NCBI GenBank assembly: GCA_026709365.1
Contig: JAPOTD010000070.1
Span: forward strand, 26,215 to 90,214
Length of the DNA: 64,000 nt
Direction: 5' to 3'
Source of the DNA: Gammaproteobacteria bacterium
Lineage (GTDB): Bacteria; Pseudomonadota; Gammaproteobacteria; Pseudomonadales; Azotimanducaceae
In this document: piece by piece, positions 44,208 to 52,854 of the stretch
Layout: every line of letters begins with the position of its first letter
How positions within the stretch are numbered: position 1 is the first letter of the stretch
The notes under the pieces: model-generated
The model's input: the letters and a program-made list of their open reading frames with translations, nothing else
Databases searched by the model: none
What the model was told of the DNA's origin: nothing
Made by a program: the position numbers and the translations under genes

Positions 44208-47090
44208 TCAGAAACCGCCGCCCAAGCGGTGCTGGACGCCGACTTTGATGATGCGTCCGAACGGGCTGTGGGTGTAGGGGTCGTAGCTGAGGTCAAGCCG
44301 TGCGAAGGGCGGGTCCTCATCCGTGAGGTTGACGATGGAGAGGAACAGCCGGGTGCGGTCCTCGTTGAGGCGCAGGTTGTAGTTGAGGTCCAGGGTATGG
44401 TGGCTGTCGATGCCCCAGTCCGCGCCCGCCGGGGCGTCCGCATCGTCATAGTCCGCCGTGAACCAGTGGTCCAGCCGCAGGTTGTGCCGGCCCATGGCCA
44501 CGTTGAGGTACAGGTTGTTCTTGAAGTCCGGCAGCGGCCGCACGTAGGTGAAGCGGTTCAGCTTGCCCACGGCTTCGAACTTGGATGCCCACTGCCAGCC
44601 ATCCACATCGTAGTTGAGCACGTAGGTGCCTTGGCTGCCCAAGGTCCACAGCAGATCGCCCGCGGGAACGTCCCACTCCACTTGGTAGTCGATGCCGTCG
44701 GTTTTGACGTCCGGGCCGTTCTGGTAGTTCACGCCTACCCGCTGAATGCCTGCCGCCACCGGATTGGTCGGATCCTGAAAGACCAGCTTGGACGCCGCCT
44801 CGGCTTGCGCCGGATCGTTTGCGTCGAAGGCCACGTTGACGATGTCGCCGGCCGGTTCGATGACGATGGGGTCGGCGAAGTCGAAGATCCAGTAGTCGAT
44901 GGTCGCGAACAGGTTTTCGGTGGGATTGAGCACCAAGCCGAAGTTCCAGGTGGTGGCGGACTCGGAGCTCAGCTCCGGGTTGCCGGTGGTGTCCACCGCC
45001 TTGAAGGCACCGGTGGGCGCCACGAACTGCAGGGAAGTGTTGCGGCCGCTCAACTGATTGAGGCCCGGGCCACGGAAGCTGGTGCCGACGGAGCCGCGCA
45101 GGGTCACCGCGTCAGTGACGTCCCAACGGGCGGCCAGTTTTGGATCCAGCGTGGAGCCCACGGCGCCGCCGTAGTCCTCGTAGCGAATGGCCGCCTGCAC
45201 GTCGATGCGCTCCGACAGCGGTACCTGCAGCTCGCCGAACAGGGCGAAGATGTCCTGGTCGGTTTCGAACCTTCGGGTTCCGGCCAGGAAGTGATAGCCG
45301 CCCACAGGATCTGCCGGGCAGTCGAACTTGAACGGCAGCCCGAAGCCCTCCGCGCCCCGCGAGTAGCTCTCACCGGGCTGCAGGCCGAAGGCGCAGGGTG
45401 TCTGGGCGAGGTCGGTGTATTGATTGGGAACGACCTTGTAGTCCTCCCGCCGGTACTGCACGCCGGCGGCCCAGCCCACGCTGCCGCCGCCGAGCGTAAC
45501 GGCGGCTTCGCCGTTGAAGATCAGGTCCGCAACGAGCAGCTCGGTCTCCACTTGGGTGCCGATGGGATCCTGCAGCCAGTCCTGCATCCACTCGGGATTG
45601 TTAAGCTGCGGGTTTTGGCTGCCGGGAGGCGGCACGTCAAGAGCCGTATGGGATTGGGAAACCGTATAGCCGCTGGTGAAGGGATTGTAGTAGTAGCAGT
45701 TGCCCGCCCCCAGATTGCCGCTGCCCGGCACCCCGGAATCGATGTCGCAATCCGGTCCGCCAAGGCCACGGTAGGCGAACGCCAAGCGGTCGATCGCGGT
45801 GTCGTCCGTGTTGCGTTCGCCGTCCGCCTTGCCGTAGGTCAGGGTGGCAATCAGGCCGATGCCGTTGTCCAAGGTGCCTTCCAGATCCACGCTCATGCGA
45901 AACTGCTCGTACTCGCGGAAGTTGCTCTGGGCGTCGCCGGCCACGCCGAAGATGCGTCCAAGCACTTGGGCGCCACCAGCCATGGATTCCGCCAAGTCGG
46001 GGTTGCGGGCGATGAAATCGTCGAAATGCGGCATGCCTGGGCCAACATAGCGTTCGCTGCCAAATATCGCCTGCGGCGGGTAGGATGGCGAGGAGTTCCA
46101 GTCCGGCACGTCGTCCTTGGCGTAGAGGAACTCAGCACCTAAGGTCCAAGCGTCGTTCAGGTCGAAGTCCGCCTCGACAAACGCTTGGTAGTGCTCCTCC
46201 TCCTCGGCGATGTTGAAGAAGTCCGTAAAGCGAAACCTGCAAGTGGTGCCGTCGAGGTGACCGCCTACGGTGACGCAGTCCGGATCGTTGACCAGCCCCG
46301 TGGGACTGAACGTGCTGGAAAGCCCAAGAAACCTCGACGGGTTGGGAATGCCCGAAAACCCGCCCCGCGGATTGGTCGCCGGCGTGTCGTCCAACGCCCA
46401 GGACTTCTCGCGGGTCGGCACCTTGCCTCTTGACTGGTAGCCGAACGAGGCGACGACGTTCAGGCGGTCCGTGCCGAACCCGGCGATGAAGCCGCCTTCC
46501 CAATCGCCGTCGTCGTTGCCGTCCATGTCCTTGCCGGACACCAGCAGTTCGAGGCCGCGGAAATCGGAGCGGGTGATGAAGTTCACCACCCCCGCCACTG
46601 CGTCGGACCCGTAGGTGGCGCTGGCGCCGTCCTTGAGCAGTTCGATGCGCTCCAGGGCGATGGCCGGAATGGCGTTGGTGTTGACGAACAGCTGGCCGGT
46701 TTCCGCAATCCCGTAGGGCGAATACTGCAGGCGGCGGCCGTTGAGCATCACTAGGGTGCGGGCGGCGCCCAAGCCACGCAGGTTGACGTTGGAAACGCCT
46801 TCCAGGCCGTTGGATTGGAACTGGTTGGTTTCCCCGTCGATGCCGGTGCTTGGCCCCATGTTGCGGATCATCTCCAGCACGTTGGGCGTGCCGCTGAGGT
46901 CCATGTCCTCCCGGGTCAGGACCTCAACCGGCGACGACGAGTCCTCCGGCGTGCCCCGAATGTAGGAGCCGGTGACGACCAGTTCCTCGATTTCGCCGTC
47001 GGCGTCACCCGCCTCCGCAGCAGTGGCGCCCCATGCCAGCAGCCCGAGCGGCAGGCCGGCAACCATTGCGAACGTTCTTGCTAACTTCAT
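44208..47090 (-). CDS. TonB-dependent outer-membrane receptor 3
   Basis: A 960-residue receptor with a signal peptide (GLPLGLLAWGATAAEA). The plug reads IEELVVTGSYIRGTPEDSSS, VNLRGLGAARTLVMLNGRR, ALERIELLKDGASATYGSDAVAGVVNFITR, paralogous to receptor 2. The barrel ends IIKVGVQHRLGGGF. First gene of the receptor cluster on this strand, with ATG 47088-47090 after AGGAGAGAG. Divergent from the acyl-CoA dehydrogenase; 266 bases between them hold both promoters. Confidence 0.93.
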   Translation of the reverse strand: MKLARTFAMVAGLPLGLLAWGATAAEAGDADGEIEELVVTGSYIRGTPEDSSSPVEVLTREDMDLSGTPNVLEMIRNMGPSTGIDGETNQFQSNGLEGVSNVNLRGLGAARTLVMLNGRRLQYSPYGIAETGQLFVNTNAIPAIALERIELLKDGASATYGSDAVAGVVNFITRSDFRGLELLVSGKDMDGNDDGDWEGGFIAGFGTDRLNVVASFGYQSRGKVPTREKSWALDDTPATNPRGGFSGIPNPSRFLGLSSTFSPTGLVNDPDCVTVGGHLDGTTCRFRFTDFFNIAEEEEHYQAFVEADFDLNDAWTLGAEFLYAKDDVPDWNSSPSYPPQAIFGSERYVGPGMPHFDDFIARNPDLAESMAGGAQVLGRIFGVAGDAQSNFREYEQFRMSVDLEGTLDNGIGLIATLTYGKADGERNTDDTAIDRLAFAYRGLGGPDCDIDSGVPGSGNLGAGNCYYYNPFTSGYTVSQSHTALDVPPPGSQNPQLNNPEWMQDWLQDPIGTQVETELLVADLIFNGEAAVTLGGGSVGWAAGVQYRREDYKVVPNQYTDLAQTPCAFGLQPGESYSRGAEGFGLPFKFDCPADPVGGYHFLAGTRRFETDQDIFALFGELQVPLSERIDVQAAIRYEDYGGAVGSTLDPKLAARWDVTDAVTLRGSVGTSFRGPGLNQLSGRNTSLQFVAPTGAFKAVDTTGNPELSSESATTWNFGLVLNPTENLFATIDYWIFDFADPIVIEPAGDIVNVAFDANDPAQAEAASKLVFQDPTNPVAAGIQRVGVNYQNGPDVKTDGIDYQVEWDVPAGDLLWTLGSQGTYVLNYDVDGWQWASKFEAVGKLNRFTYVRPLPDFKNNLYLNVAMGRHNLRLDHWFTADYDDADAPAGADWGIDSHHTLDLNYNLRLNEDRTRLFLSIVNLTDEDPPFARLDLSYDPYTHSPFGRIIKVGVQHRLGGGF

Positions 47091-47356
47091 GGCTCTCTCC
47101 TCACTAATAGCCTTGCATGGCGCGGCTCAAGCCGCAACGACGCTGAGCGCACCGCTACCCGTTGCGCTCGCCCAATGACGCGCAAGTTAACTTACTTTTA
47201 GCGCTACGGTCAAAGTGTGCCAGCGCCATGCCGTCGGCGCGGTTGCGCATCCTTTCCGCTGCGCGGTGAATTGCGGGCGGTGCGATGCCGCCGCCACTCT
47301 TTCCATTGCCGGCGGCGCATCGCACAATGGCGGCCTGAAACCGACGAGGCGGGCGA

Positions 47357-48556
47357 TTGGACACTTCATTCAGCGATGAGCACGAGGCGTTCCGCGAACA
47401 GGCGCGGGCCTTTCTGGACGCCAACCTCCCCGAAGACCTCAAGCGGGCGCAACGCCTCTGCCCCGGCATCTTCCTGGACTACGAGCACAACATCCGCTGG
47501 CACCGCATCCTGCATCGGCAGGGCTGGGTGGCGCCGGCTTGGCCGAAGGCGCACGGCGGGCCCGGTTGGGACTTGGCCCGCCGCTACCTCTGGTCAACCG
47601 AGGCCACCCGCGCCGAGGCGCCGAGCCTGGCGCCGATGGGCTTGGGCATGTGCGGCCCGATGCTGATCGGCCACGGCACGGCGGCGCAGAAGGCCGAGTT
47701 GCTGCCCCGCATTCTGTCCGGGGAGGACTATTGGTGCCAAGGCTATTCGGAACCCGGCTCCGGCTCCGACTTGGCCTCCCTCAACCTTAAGGCGACCTCC
47801 GACGGCCACTTCTACCGGCTAAACGGCTCCAAGATATGGACCACGCACGCCCATTGCGCCAACAGGATGTTCTGCCTGGCGCGCACTCGGGACAGCGAGC
47901 GTCCGCAGCGGGGCATCACCTTCCTGCTGCTTGACATGGATGCGCCCGGCATCCGGGTTGAGCCCATCGTCTTTGCCTCCGGTACCCACGAAGTCAACCA
48001 GGTGTTCTTCGACGACGTTCGGGTTCCGAAGGCCAACGTCGTGGGCCGGGAGCATGAGGGCTGGACCGTGGCCAAGTACCTGCTCGAGTTTGAGCGCGGG
48101 GGCGGCGGCGCGGCGGGCTACCAGACGGCGCTGGACCGGGTGCGCCGCTTGGCCGCCCAAGCCCCCCAGGCAGGCGGCGCACTCATCGACGACCCAGGCT
48201 TCCGCCGTCGGCTGGATGCCGCCGACGTCAAGCTGCAAGCCATCAAGGCCACCGAATTCCGCATCATGGCCGCGCTTTCCAAGGGACAGCCGCCGGGGCC
48301 GGAGTCCTCCATCATGAAGAACTTTGGGGCGGACATTGGCCAGACGCTGACCGAGCTGGCCTTGGAGGCGCTCGGCGTTCAAGCCGCCCCGCACCAGCCG
48401 GAGGCCTTGGTTCCGGGCCGCAACGTGCCGCCCGTAGGCCCGCCGGGCGGCGTGACCGTCTTTGCCCGCTACTTCAACCTGCGGGCCAGCTCCATCGCTG
48501 GCGGCACCAACGAAGTGCAGAGGAACATCGTCGCCAAGCTGGTGCTTGGTTTATAG
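47357..48556 (+). CDS. Acyl-CoA dehydrogenase
   Basis: FAD-dependent acyl-CoA dehydrogenase (399 aa). Motifs are QGYSEPGSGSDLASL (FAD/substrate loop), KIWTTHAHCANRMFCLARTR, EVNQVFFDDVRVPKANVVG and the C-terminal SSIAGGTNEVQRNIVAKLVLGL. The usual catalytic Glu region near the C-terminus differs between subfamilies and cannot be assigned by eye. TTG 47357 is used; no better in-frame start is present. A truncated crotonase follows in the same frame directly after the stop. Confidence 0.9.
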   Translation: MDTSFSDEHEAFREQARAFLDANLPEDLKRAQRLCPGIFLDYEHNIRWHRILHRQGWVAPAWPKAHGGPGWDLARRYLWSTEATRAEAPSLAPMGLGMCGPMLIGHGTAAQKAELLPRILSGEDYWCQGYSEPGSGSDLASLNLKATSDGHFYRLNGSKIWTTHAHCANRMFCLARTRDSERPQRGITFLLLDMDAPGIRVEPIVFASGTHEVNQVFFDDVRVPKANVVGREHEGWTVAKYLLEFERGGGGAAGYQTALDRVRRLAAQAPQAGGALIDDPGFRRRLDAADVKLQAIKATEFRIMAALSKGQPPGPESSIMKNFGADIGQTLTELALEALGVQAAPHQPEALVPGRNVPPVGPPGGVTVFARYFNLRASSIAGGTNEVQRNIVAKLVLGL

Positions 48557-49060
48557 CGGCACTTTCAAGCGGAGACCCTGGAGGCCATGGAGCGCTTGCC
48601 GCAGCCGGTCATCGCTGCGGTGCAGGGCCACTGCTACACCGGCTCGCTGGAGCTGGCCCTCGCCTGCGACCTGTTGATTGCCGCGGAGGATGCCCGATTT
48701 GCCGACACCCACGGCAAGTGGGCCATGTCGCCGTCCTGGGGCATGACCCAGCGCCTGCCGCGTCGGGTGGGGCTGCTGAACGCCAAGGAGATGATGTTCA
48801 GCGGGCGGGTGGTTGGCGGCGCCGAAGCCGTCACCCTGGGCCTTGCGAACCGCTGTGTGCCCGTCGGCGAACTGATGGATGCGGCCCAGGCCATGGCCCG
48901 TTCGTTCCTTGCCAATTCCTGGTTCACCCTGCGCGCCGACAAGATGCTGGTCAATAGCGGACTGGACCGGGGCTTAAGCGAAGGCTTGCGCTTTGAGCGA
49001 ACCGAGGGCCCCGGCAGCGGGCCTGACATGGCCGAGCGGCTCAAGCAGTTTGGGCGCTAG
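48557..49060 (+). pseudogene. N-terminally truncated enoyl-CoA hydratase (crotonase)
   Basis: Crotonase homology (HFQAETLEAMERLPQPVIAAVQGHCYTGSLELALACDLLIAAEDARF and on to the end) starts at the first codon after the acyl-CoA dehydrogenase stop, in the same frame. Roughly the first 80-90 residues of a normal ~255-residue crotonase are missing, including the first half of the CoA and oxyanion site. An ATG at 48587 could give a 157-residue fragment. It is most simply a deletion product, though the remaining frame is intact and uninterrupted. Confidence 0.75.
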
Positions 49061-49146
49061 TTTTCCCGATCGCGGGTTGAGGTTGCGCCATGAGCCAACC
49101 CATTCGCTCGGTCGCCGCGCTCGCGTAGGCCCGGGGCGCAGCTCCG

Positions 49147-49737
49147 TTAGCCGAGCTCATCCACGCTGTCGATGATCTTGCCGACCAAGCCGTACTCAAC
49201 GGACTCCTCGGCGCTCATCCAGTAATCCCGGTCGGTGTCCTCGGCCACCTTCTTCAAGGGCCGCCCAGTGCGCTCGGCGATGATTCGGTTGATGCGCTCG
49301 CGGGTCTTGATGATCTCCCGGGCGTGGATTTCGATATCCGAGGCGTCGCCCCCGAAGCCGCCCGCCGGCTGGTGGATCAGAAAGCGGGTGTTCGGCAGGC
49401 AGAGCCGATCCTCCTTCTCCGGAGCCAAGTAGATGTGGGTGGCGATGCTGCCCACCCAGCCGGTGCCGACGATGCGCACCTTGGGCTTGATGTAGCCAAT
49501 CATGTCGAAAATGGTGTCGCCGGACTCGACGTGGCCACCGGGGGAGCCCAAGTAGATGGTGATCGGATCGTCCGATTCGAACGACAGACTCAGCAGCTTC
49601 TCCGCGGTTCGCTGGGCGAGCCTCTGGCTGATCTCGCCAAACAGCGTCAGCGTGCGGTGCTTGAACAGGGAGCTTTCCAGCAGATTGAACTGCTTGGCGG
49701 CTTCGGTCAGGTCGTTCTCGGCGTCCAAGTTGTGCAT
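49147..49737 (-). CDS. ClpP-family serine protease
   Basis: Proteolytic subunit related to ClpP (196 aa). The catalytic Ser97 lies in GWVGSIATH, and His122 in RFLIHQPAGG; these numbers equal those of mature E. coli ClpP. IEIHAREIIKTRERIN and EDTDRDYWMSAEESVEYGLVGKI continue the match, including the Asp region. It lacks the usual QAASMG around Ser and has no clpX or tig beside it, so it is likely a paralogue rather than the main ClpP. ATG 49737 follows AAGGAG. Confidence 0.9.
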   Translation of the reverse strand: MHNLDAENDLTEAAKQFNLLESSLFKHRTLTLFGEISQRLAQRTAEKLLSLSFESDDPITIYLGSPGGHVESGDTIFDMIGYIKPKVRIVGTGWVGSIATHIYLAPEKEDRLCLPNTRFLIHQPAGGFGGDASDIEIHAREIIKTRERINRIIAERTGRPLKKVAEDTDRDYWMSAEESVEYGLVGKIIDSVDELG

Positions 49738-49839
49738 GGCGGGCTCCTTATGGCGGGACAGGGGCGCAGAGCGGGGAAGGCATTGGCCCAAGTTGTGCGC
49801 TAGACTGAAAGGCGGCGAATTCTACACGAGGGGGAAGCC

Positions 49840-50763
49840 ATGCCGTTAGTGCCGGAGTACCAAGCCATGCTGGAGGCGCTGGCCGCCGAACCCGGGCCGT
49901 CGATTCCTGAGATGTCACCCGAGGAAGCTCGGGCGCTCTACCGGATGATGCGCCCATTGAACGCCGATCTGACGGTGGGCGAGGTCATCGAGCGCAGCGT
50001 TCCCGGACCGGCCGGCGAGGTGCCGCTGCGCATCTATCGGCCCCAGGCGCCGGGACCGCATCCGCTGCTGGCCTACTTCCACGGCGGCGGCTGGGTGATC
50101 GGCGACTTGGACACTGCCGACGCCGCCTGCCGCGACCTGTGCGAAACGGCGGGCTGCGTGGTGGCGTCCGTTGACTACCGCTTGGCCCCGGAGCACCGCT
50201 TCCCCGCCGCAGTGGACGACTGCTACGCGGCTTTGGAATGGGTCTGCGGACACGCCGAGGAACTCGGCGGCAACGGACGCCTTGCGGTGGCCGGCGAAAG
50301 CGCCGGCGGCAACTTGGCAGCGGTTCTGTGCCTCAAGGCCCGTGATGAAGCCGGGCCGAAAATCGACTTCCAACTGCTCCTCTACCCGGTGGTGGACCAC
50401 GACTTGAGCCGTCCCTCCTACGTTGACAACAGCGCGGGCTACATCCTGGAGACGGCCACCATGCGTTGGTTCTGGGAACATTATTGCCCGGACCCGGCCG
50501 GCCGCAGCCATCCCCACGCGTCGCCGCTGCGGGCCACCGACCACGGCGAGCTGCCCCCGGCCTTGGTGATGACCGCCGAATTTGACCCGCTGCGCGATGA
50601 GGGCAACTTGTATGCGGAAACCCTTGCCGCCGCCGGAACCCCAGCCGAGGCCGTTTGCTGCGACGGCTTGGTCCACGACTTCTTTGCCACCGCGCAGCAG
50701 TTCGAGACCAGCCGCGCGCCCTTCAAGGCCGCCTGCGCCGCGCTGCGCAAAGCGCTCCGCTGA
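49840..50763 (+). CDS. Alpha/beta hydrolase, hormone-sensitive-lipase type
   Basis: Esterase/lipase of 307 residues. It has the oxyanion motif YFHGGGWVIGD, the nucleophile elbow GESAGG (Ser154), Asp249 in EFDPLRDE and His279 in LVHDFF, a complete triad in HSL-family order. The N-terminal ~70 residues form the usual helical cap. Likely acts on short acyl esters; the natural substrate is unknown. Divergent from the ClpP paralogue with about 100 bases between. Confidence 0.92.
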   Translation: MPLVPEYQAMLEALAAEPGPSIPEMSPEEARALYRMMRPLNADLTVGEVIERSVPGPAGEVPLRIYRPQAPGPHPLLAYFHGGGWVIGDLDTADAACRDLCETAGCVVASVDYRLAPEHRFPAAVDDCYAALEWVCGHAEELGGNGRLAVAGESAGGNLAAVLCLKARDEAGPKIDFQLLLYPVVDHDLSRPSYVDNSAGYILETATMRWFWEHYCPDPAGRSHPHASPLRATDHGELPPALVMTAEFDPLRDEGNLYAETLAAAGTPAEAVCCDGLVHDFFATAQQFETSRAPFKAACAALRKALR

Positions 50764-50807
50764 GTAGGCAGGCCTGGCCCGCAGGGGCAAGCTCAGTCGA
50801 GTTTGAC

Positions 50808-50884
50808 TTGGGGCATCCCGCCCTTGGACTGAGTGGAGGACTTCCGCCCAACATCGTTGGCTGAAGCAAGTTGAGAGGCATGTT
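50808..50884. repeat. Family B palindromic repeat, half copy (B3)
   Basis: Matches the right half of 54842-55029: GGGCATCCCGCCC, GAGGACTTCCGCCCAAC and TCGTTGGCTGAAGC. It lies between the hydrolase stop and the promoter of the antitoxin gene. Confidence 0.75.
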
Positions 50885-50941
50885 GCGAAATCCGGTGAGC
50901 TGGCGCCGAATTGATTGTGGCATGGTTTTTGAAAATTGGCA

Positions 50942-50969
50942 TTGACAGTCCTTTGTGCCACTATATGTA
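50942..50969 (+). promoter_or_regulatory. Promoter of the AbrB/PIN toxin-antitoxin pair
   Basis: A perfect TTGACA (50942-50947) and TATGTA (50964-50969) are 16 bases apart, 25 bases before the antitoxin ATG. The antitoxin probably binds here to autoregulate. Confidence 0.7.
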
Positions 50970-50993
50970 TTCCTGTGAACGCTGGGAAATTGA

Positions 50994-51257
50994 ATGCCAA
51001 ACACCGAACTCCATGCCGATGTCCGGCTAGGTCCTCAGGGCAGGCTGCTGGTTCCGGCTGCCGTTAGAAGGGCGTTGGGATTCCAACCTGGCGATGCCCT
51101 CATCGCCCGAGTTGAGGCAGAACGCTTGGTGGTGGAAAAGGCTGCAGCCGTGGAGCGTCGTCTGCACGAGTACTTCCGAAAGTTTGAGGGCCGCAGTCTT
51201 GCCGATGAACTGATTGTGGAACGTCGGGAAGAGGCCGCTAGGAAAGGTCGCTCGTGA
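50994..51257 (+). CDS. AbrB/MazE-fold antitoxin (VapB type)
   Basis: An 87-residue antitoxin. The swapped-hairpin DNA-binding domain is at the start (VRLGPQGRLLVPAAVRRALGFQPGDALIARVEAERLVV), and the charged C-terminal helix would wrap the toxin. It ends with a 4-base overlap (GTGA) with the PIN toxin. Start ATG 50994 fits the promoter upstream. Confidence 0.9.
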   Translation: MPNTELHADVRLGPQGRLLVPAAVRRALGFQPGDALIARVEAERLVVEKAAAVERRLHEYFRKFEGRSLADELIVERREEAARKGRS

Positions 51258-51634
51258 CCGTGGCGCTCGATGCATCCGCTCTCCTTGCCTACCTTCAACG
51301 CGAGTCAGGCGCTGATTCCGTTAGGAGAGTGCTTCGGGGTTCCATAATGTCCACAGTGAATTGGGCGGAAGTTGTTCAGAGAGTTCCCAACCAAGATATG
51401 GGAAGGCTCGGCCTACGGGCTGACTTGGAGTCCCTTGGCCTGTCATTTGAACCTTTTTCCGCTGTCCAAGCCGAAATCGCAGGGCAATTGCGGGAGGCGA
51501 CCAAAGCGCTCGGCCTCTCCTTGGGCGACCGGGCTTGCCTTGCGCTCGGGATGGACAGGGACGCGTTGGTCTATACGGCAGATCGTGCTTGGACGAAGTT
51601 GAGCTTGGGGGTTGAAGTAGAGTCGATTCGCTAG
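51254..51634 (+). CDS. PIN-domain toxin (VapC-like)
   Basis: Ribonuclease toxin (126 aa) with the PIN acidic residues: Asp6 in LDASALLAYLQRE, Glu in TVNWAEVV, Asp in SLGDRACLALG and Asp in VYTADRAW. VapC toxins typically cleave tRNA or rRNA; the target is not readable. GTG 51254 overlaps the antitoxin stop. The set is complete, so the toxin is likely active and held by the antitoxin. Confidence 0.92.
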   Translation: MTVALDASALLAYLQRESGADSVRRVLRGSIMSTVNWAEVVQRVPNQDMGRLGLRADLESLGLSFEPFSAVQAEIAGQLREATKALGLSLGDRACLALGMDRDALVYTADRAWTKLSLGVEVESIR

Positions 51635-51745
51635 CAGGCCGCACTGCGGCTGGGCTTGCTGCGGAAAGCGCGTCAGCCACCGACCACGCCAACCCGCCTC
51701 GCCCCTTCACCTAGAGCAAGGCGGGTTTGATGCGGAAGCGCCGGT

Positions 51746-52168
51746 TTAGGTATCCACCCGAGCCGAAGCGTAGCCCGACACCACCACCTTGCCGTCCTGG
51801 TTGGTGGTCTCGACCTTCAGCTTCACGACCGGTTGGTCGTCCTCCACCGTAACCTCCTCCACCGTGGCGGTGGAGTGCAAGGTGTCGCCAGGCCAGACTT
51901 GGCTGGTGAAGCGCACGCCGAAGGCCTTGAGTCTGCCGTCGCCGACGTAGTTGGTCAGCATTCGGCCGGTCATGCCCATGGTCAGCATGCCGTGGGCGAA
52001 GACGCTGGGGTAGCCTGCCACTTGGGTGGTGAAGATCTCATCGGTGTGCAGCGGGTTGTAGTCGCCGGACGCGCCTGAGTACTGCACGAGCTGGGTGCGC
52101 TTGAGATCCTCCACCAAGCATTCCTTGTAGGTGTCGCCGATGTTCAAATTGCCTGCGCTTAGTGCCAT
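51746..52168 (-). CDS. MaoC-family hot-dog hydratase
   Basis: A 140-residue (R)-enoyl-CoA hydratase-like protein. The hydratase motif YSGASGDYNPLHTDEIFT provides the Asp-x4-His pair, and SVFAHGMLTMGMTGRMLTNYVG follows as in MaoC. ATG 52166-52168 follows AGGAGC; the frame is open upstream but that part is low-complexity antisense. Together with the next-upstream MaoC gene it probably forms a two-subunit 3-hydroxyacyl dehydratase, as in many actinobacterial and gammaproteobacterial pairs. Confidence 0.9.
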   Translation of the reverse strand: MALSAGNLNIGDTYKECLVEDLKRTQLVQYSGASGDYNPLHTDEIFTTQVAGYPSVFAHGMLTMGMTGRMLTNYVGDGRLKAFGVRFTSQVWPGDTLHSTATVEEVTVEDDQPVVKLKVETTNQDGKVVVSGYASARVDT

Positions 52169-52254
52169 GTTCAAATGCTCCTGCTGATCAGCGGGTTGCG
52201 GTCGCCGCGTCGAAGGCGTCGTGCTGGGGGGAATGACGTCATCTCGGTTCCCTC

Positions 52255-52755
52255 CTATTGATCCACGGGGCGCTCGGTGCGCACCCCCACGCCCCGGGCG
52301 GTGATGACCAGTTCGCCGTTCTGGTCGCGGTACTCGGTCACGGTTTCGCTGAACACCAGCTTGCCGGCCCGCTTGCTTTGCTTTTCCCACGTCTTGCCCG
52401 GCTTGACGGTGGCGCTGAGCACGTCGCCGGGGCCGATGTGCCGGTGGTACTCGAAGTGCTGCTCGGCGTGCAGGCCGCCGCCACCACCACCACCACCGCC
52501 GCCGCCGGAGCGGTCCCGCTTGATGCCGGTGGCCTCCTTGCCGGAGCCGAACCAAGGCTCGCCGATCTTCGGGCGCAGGAAGTAGTCGGGGTCGAACTGG
52601 GCGCTCGACTGCGCGAAGGTCGGCGGCGCGATGATCCTGCCCGGCTCCGTGGCGGCGGCGTAATCCTCGTCATAGTAAATGGGATTGGCGTCCGCCACAG
52701 AACGGGCGAACATCATGATGTGGCTTGCTTCCACAGGAAAGCGGTCAATGGCCAT
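52255..52755 (-). CDS. MaoC-like dehydratase subunit with N-type domain and poly-Gly loop
   Basis: A 166-residue hot-dog protein of the MaoC_dehydrat_N type, expected partner of the neighbouring MaoC protein. It begins FPVEASHIMMFARSVADANPIYYDEDYA and has IIAPPTFAQSSAQFDPDY. Near residue 83 is a run of eleven Gly before LHAEQHFEYHRHIGPGDVL; it is encoded by a GGC/GGT repeat that may vary in length. ATG 52753-52755 follows AGGGGG. About 86 bases separate it from the downstream MaoC. Confidence 0.88.
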   Translation of the reverse strand: MAIDRFPVEASHIMMFARSVADANPIYYDEDYAAATEPGRIIAPPTFAQSSAQFDPDYFLRPKIGEPWFGSGKEATGIKRDRSGGGGGGGGGGGLHAEQHFEYHRHIGPGDVLSATVKPGKTWEKQSKRAGKLVFSETVTEYRDQNGELVITARGVGVRTERPVDQ

Positions 52756-52854
52756 GGAGTCCCCCTTCGTCTATGTGTCTTGCGTCGGCGTACCGTGCTG
52801 ATCGCACCAACGGCAACGTTTCAGCTGGCAGTATCGCTCAGCGGCAAGCCGGGT

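Noticed and set aside
44043..46142. A 699-codon open frame opposite TonB receptor 3
   Set aside because: Antisense shadow; the receptor frame has signal peptide, plug and barrel motifs.
52169..52555. N-terminal extension of the first MaoC gene, poly-Trp/Arg rich
   Set aside because: It is the poly-Gly tract of the other MaoC gene read in a different frame; the true start is ATG 52168.
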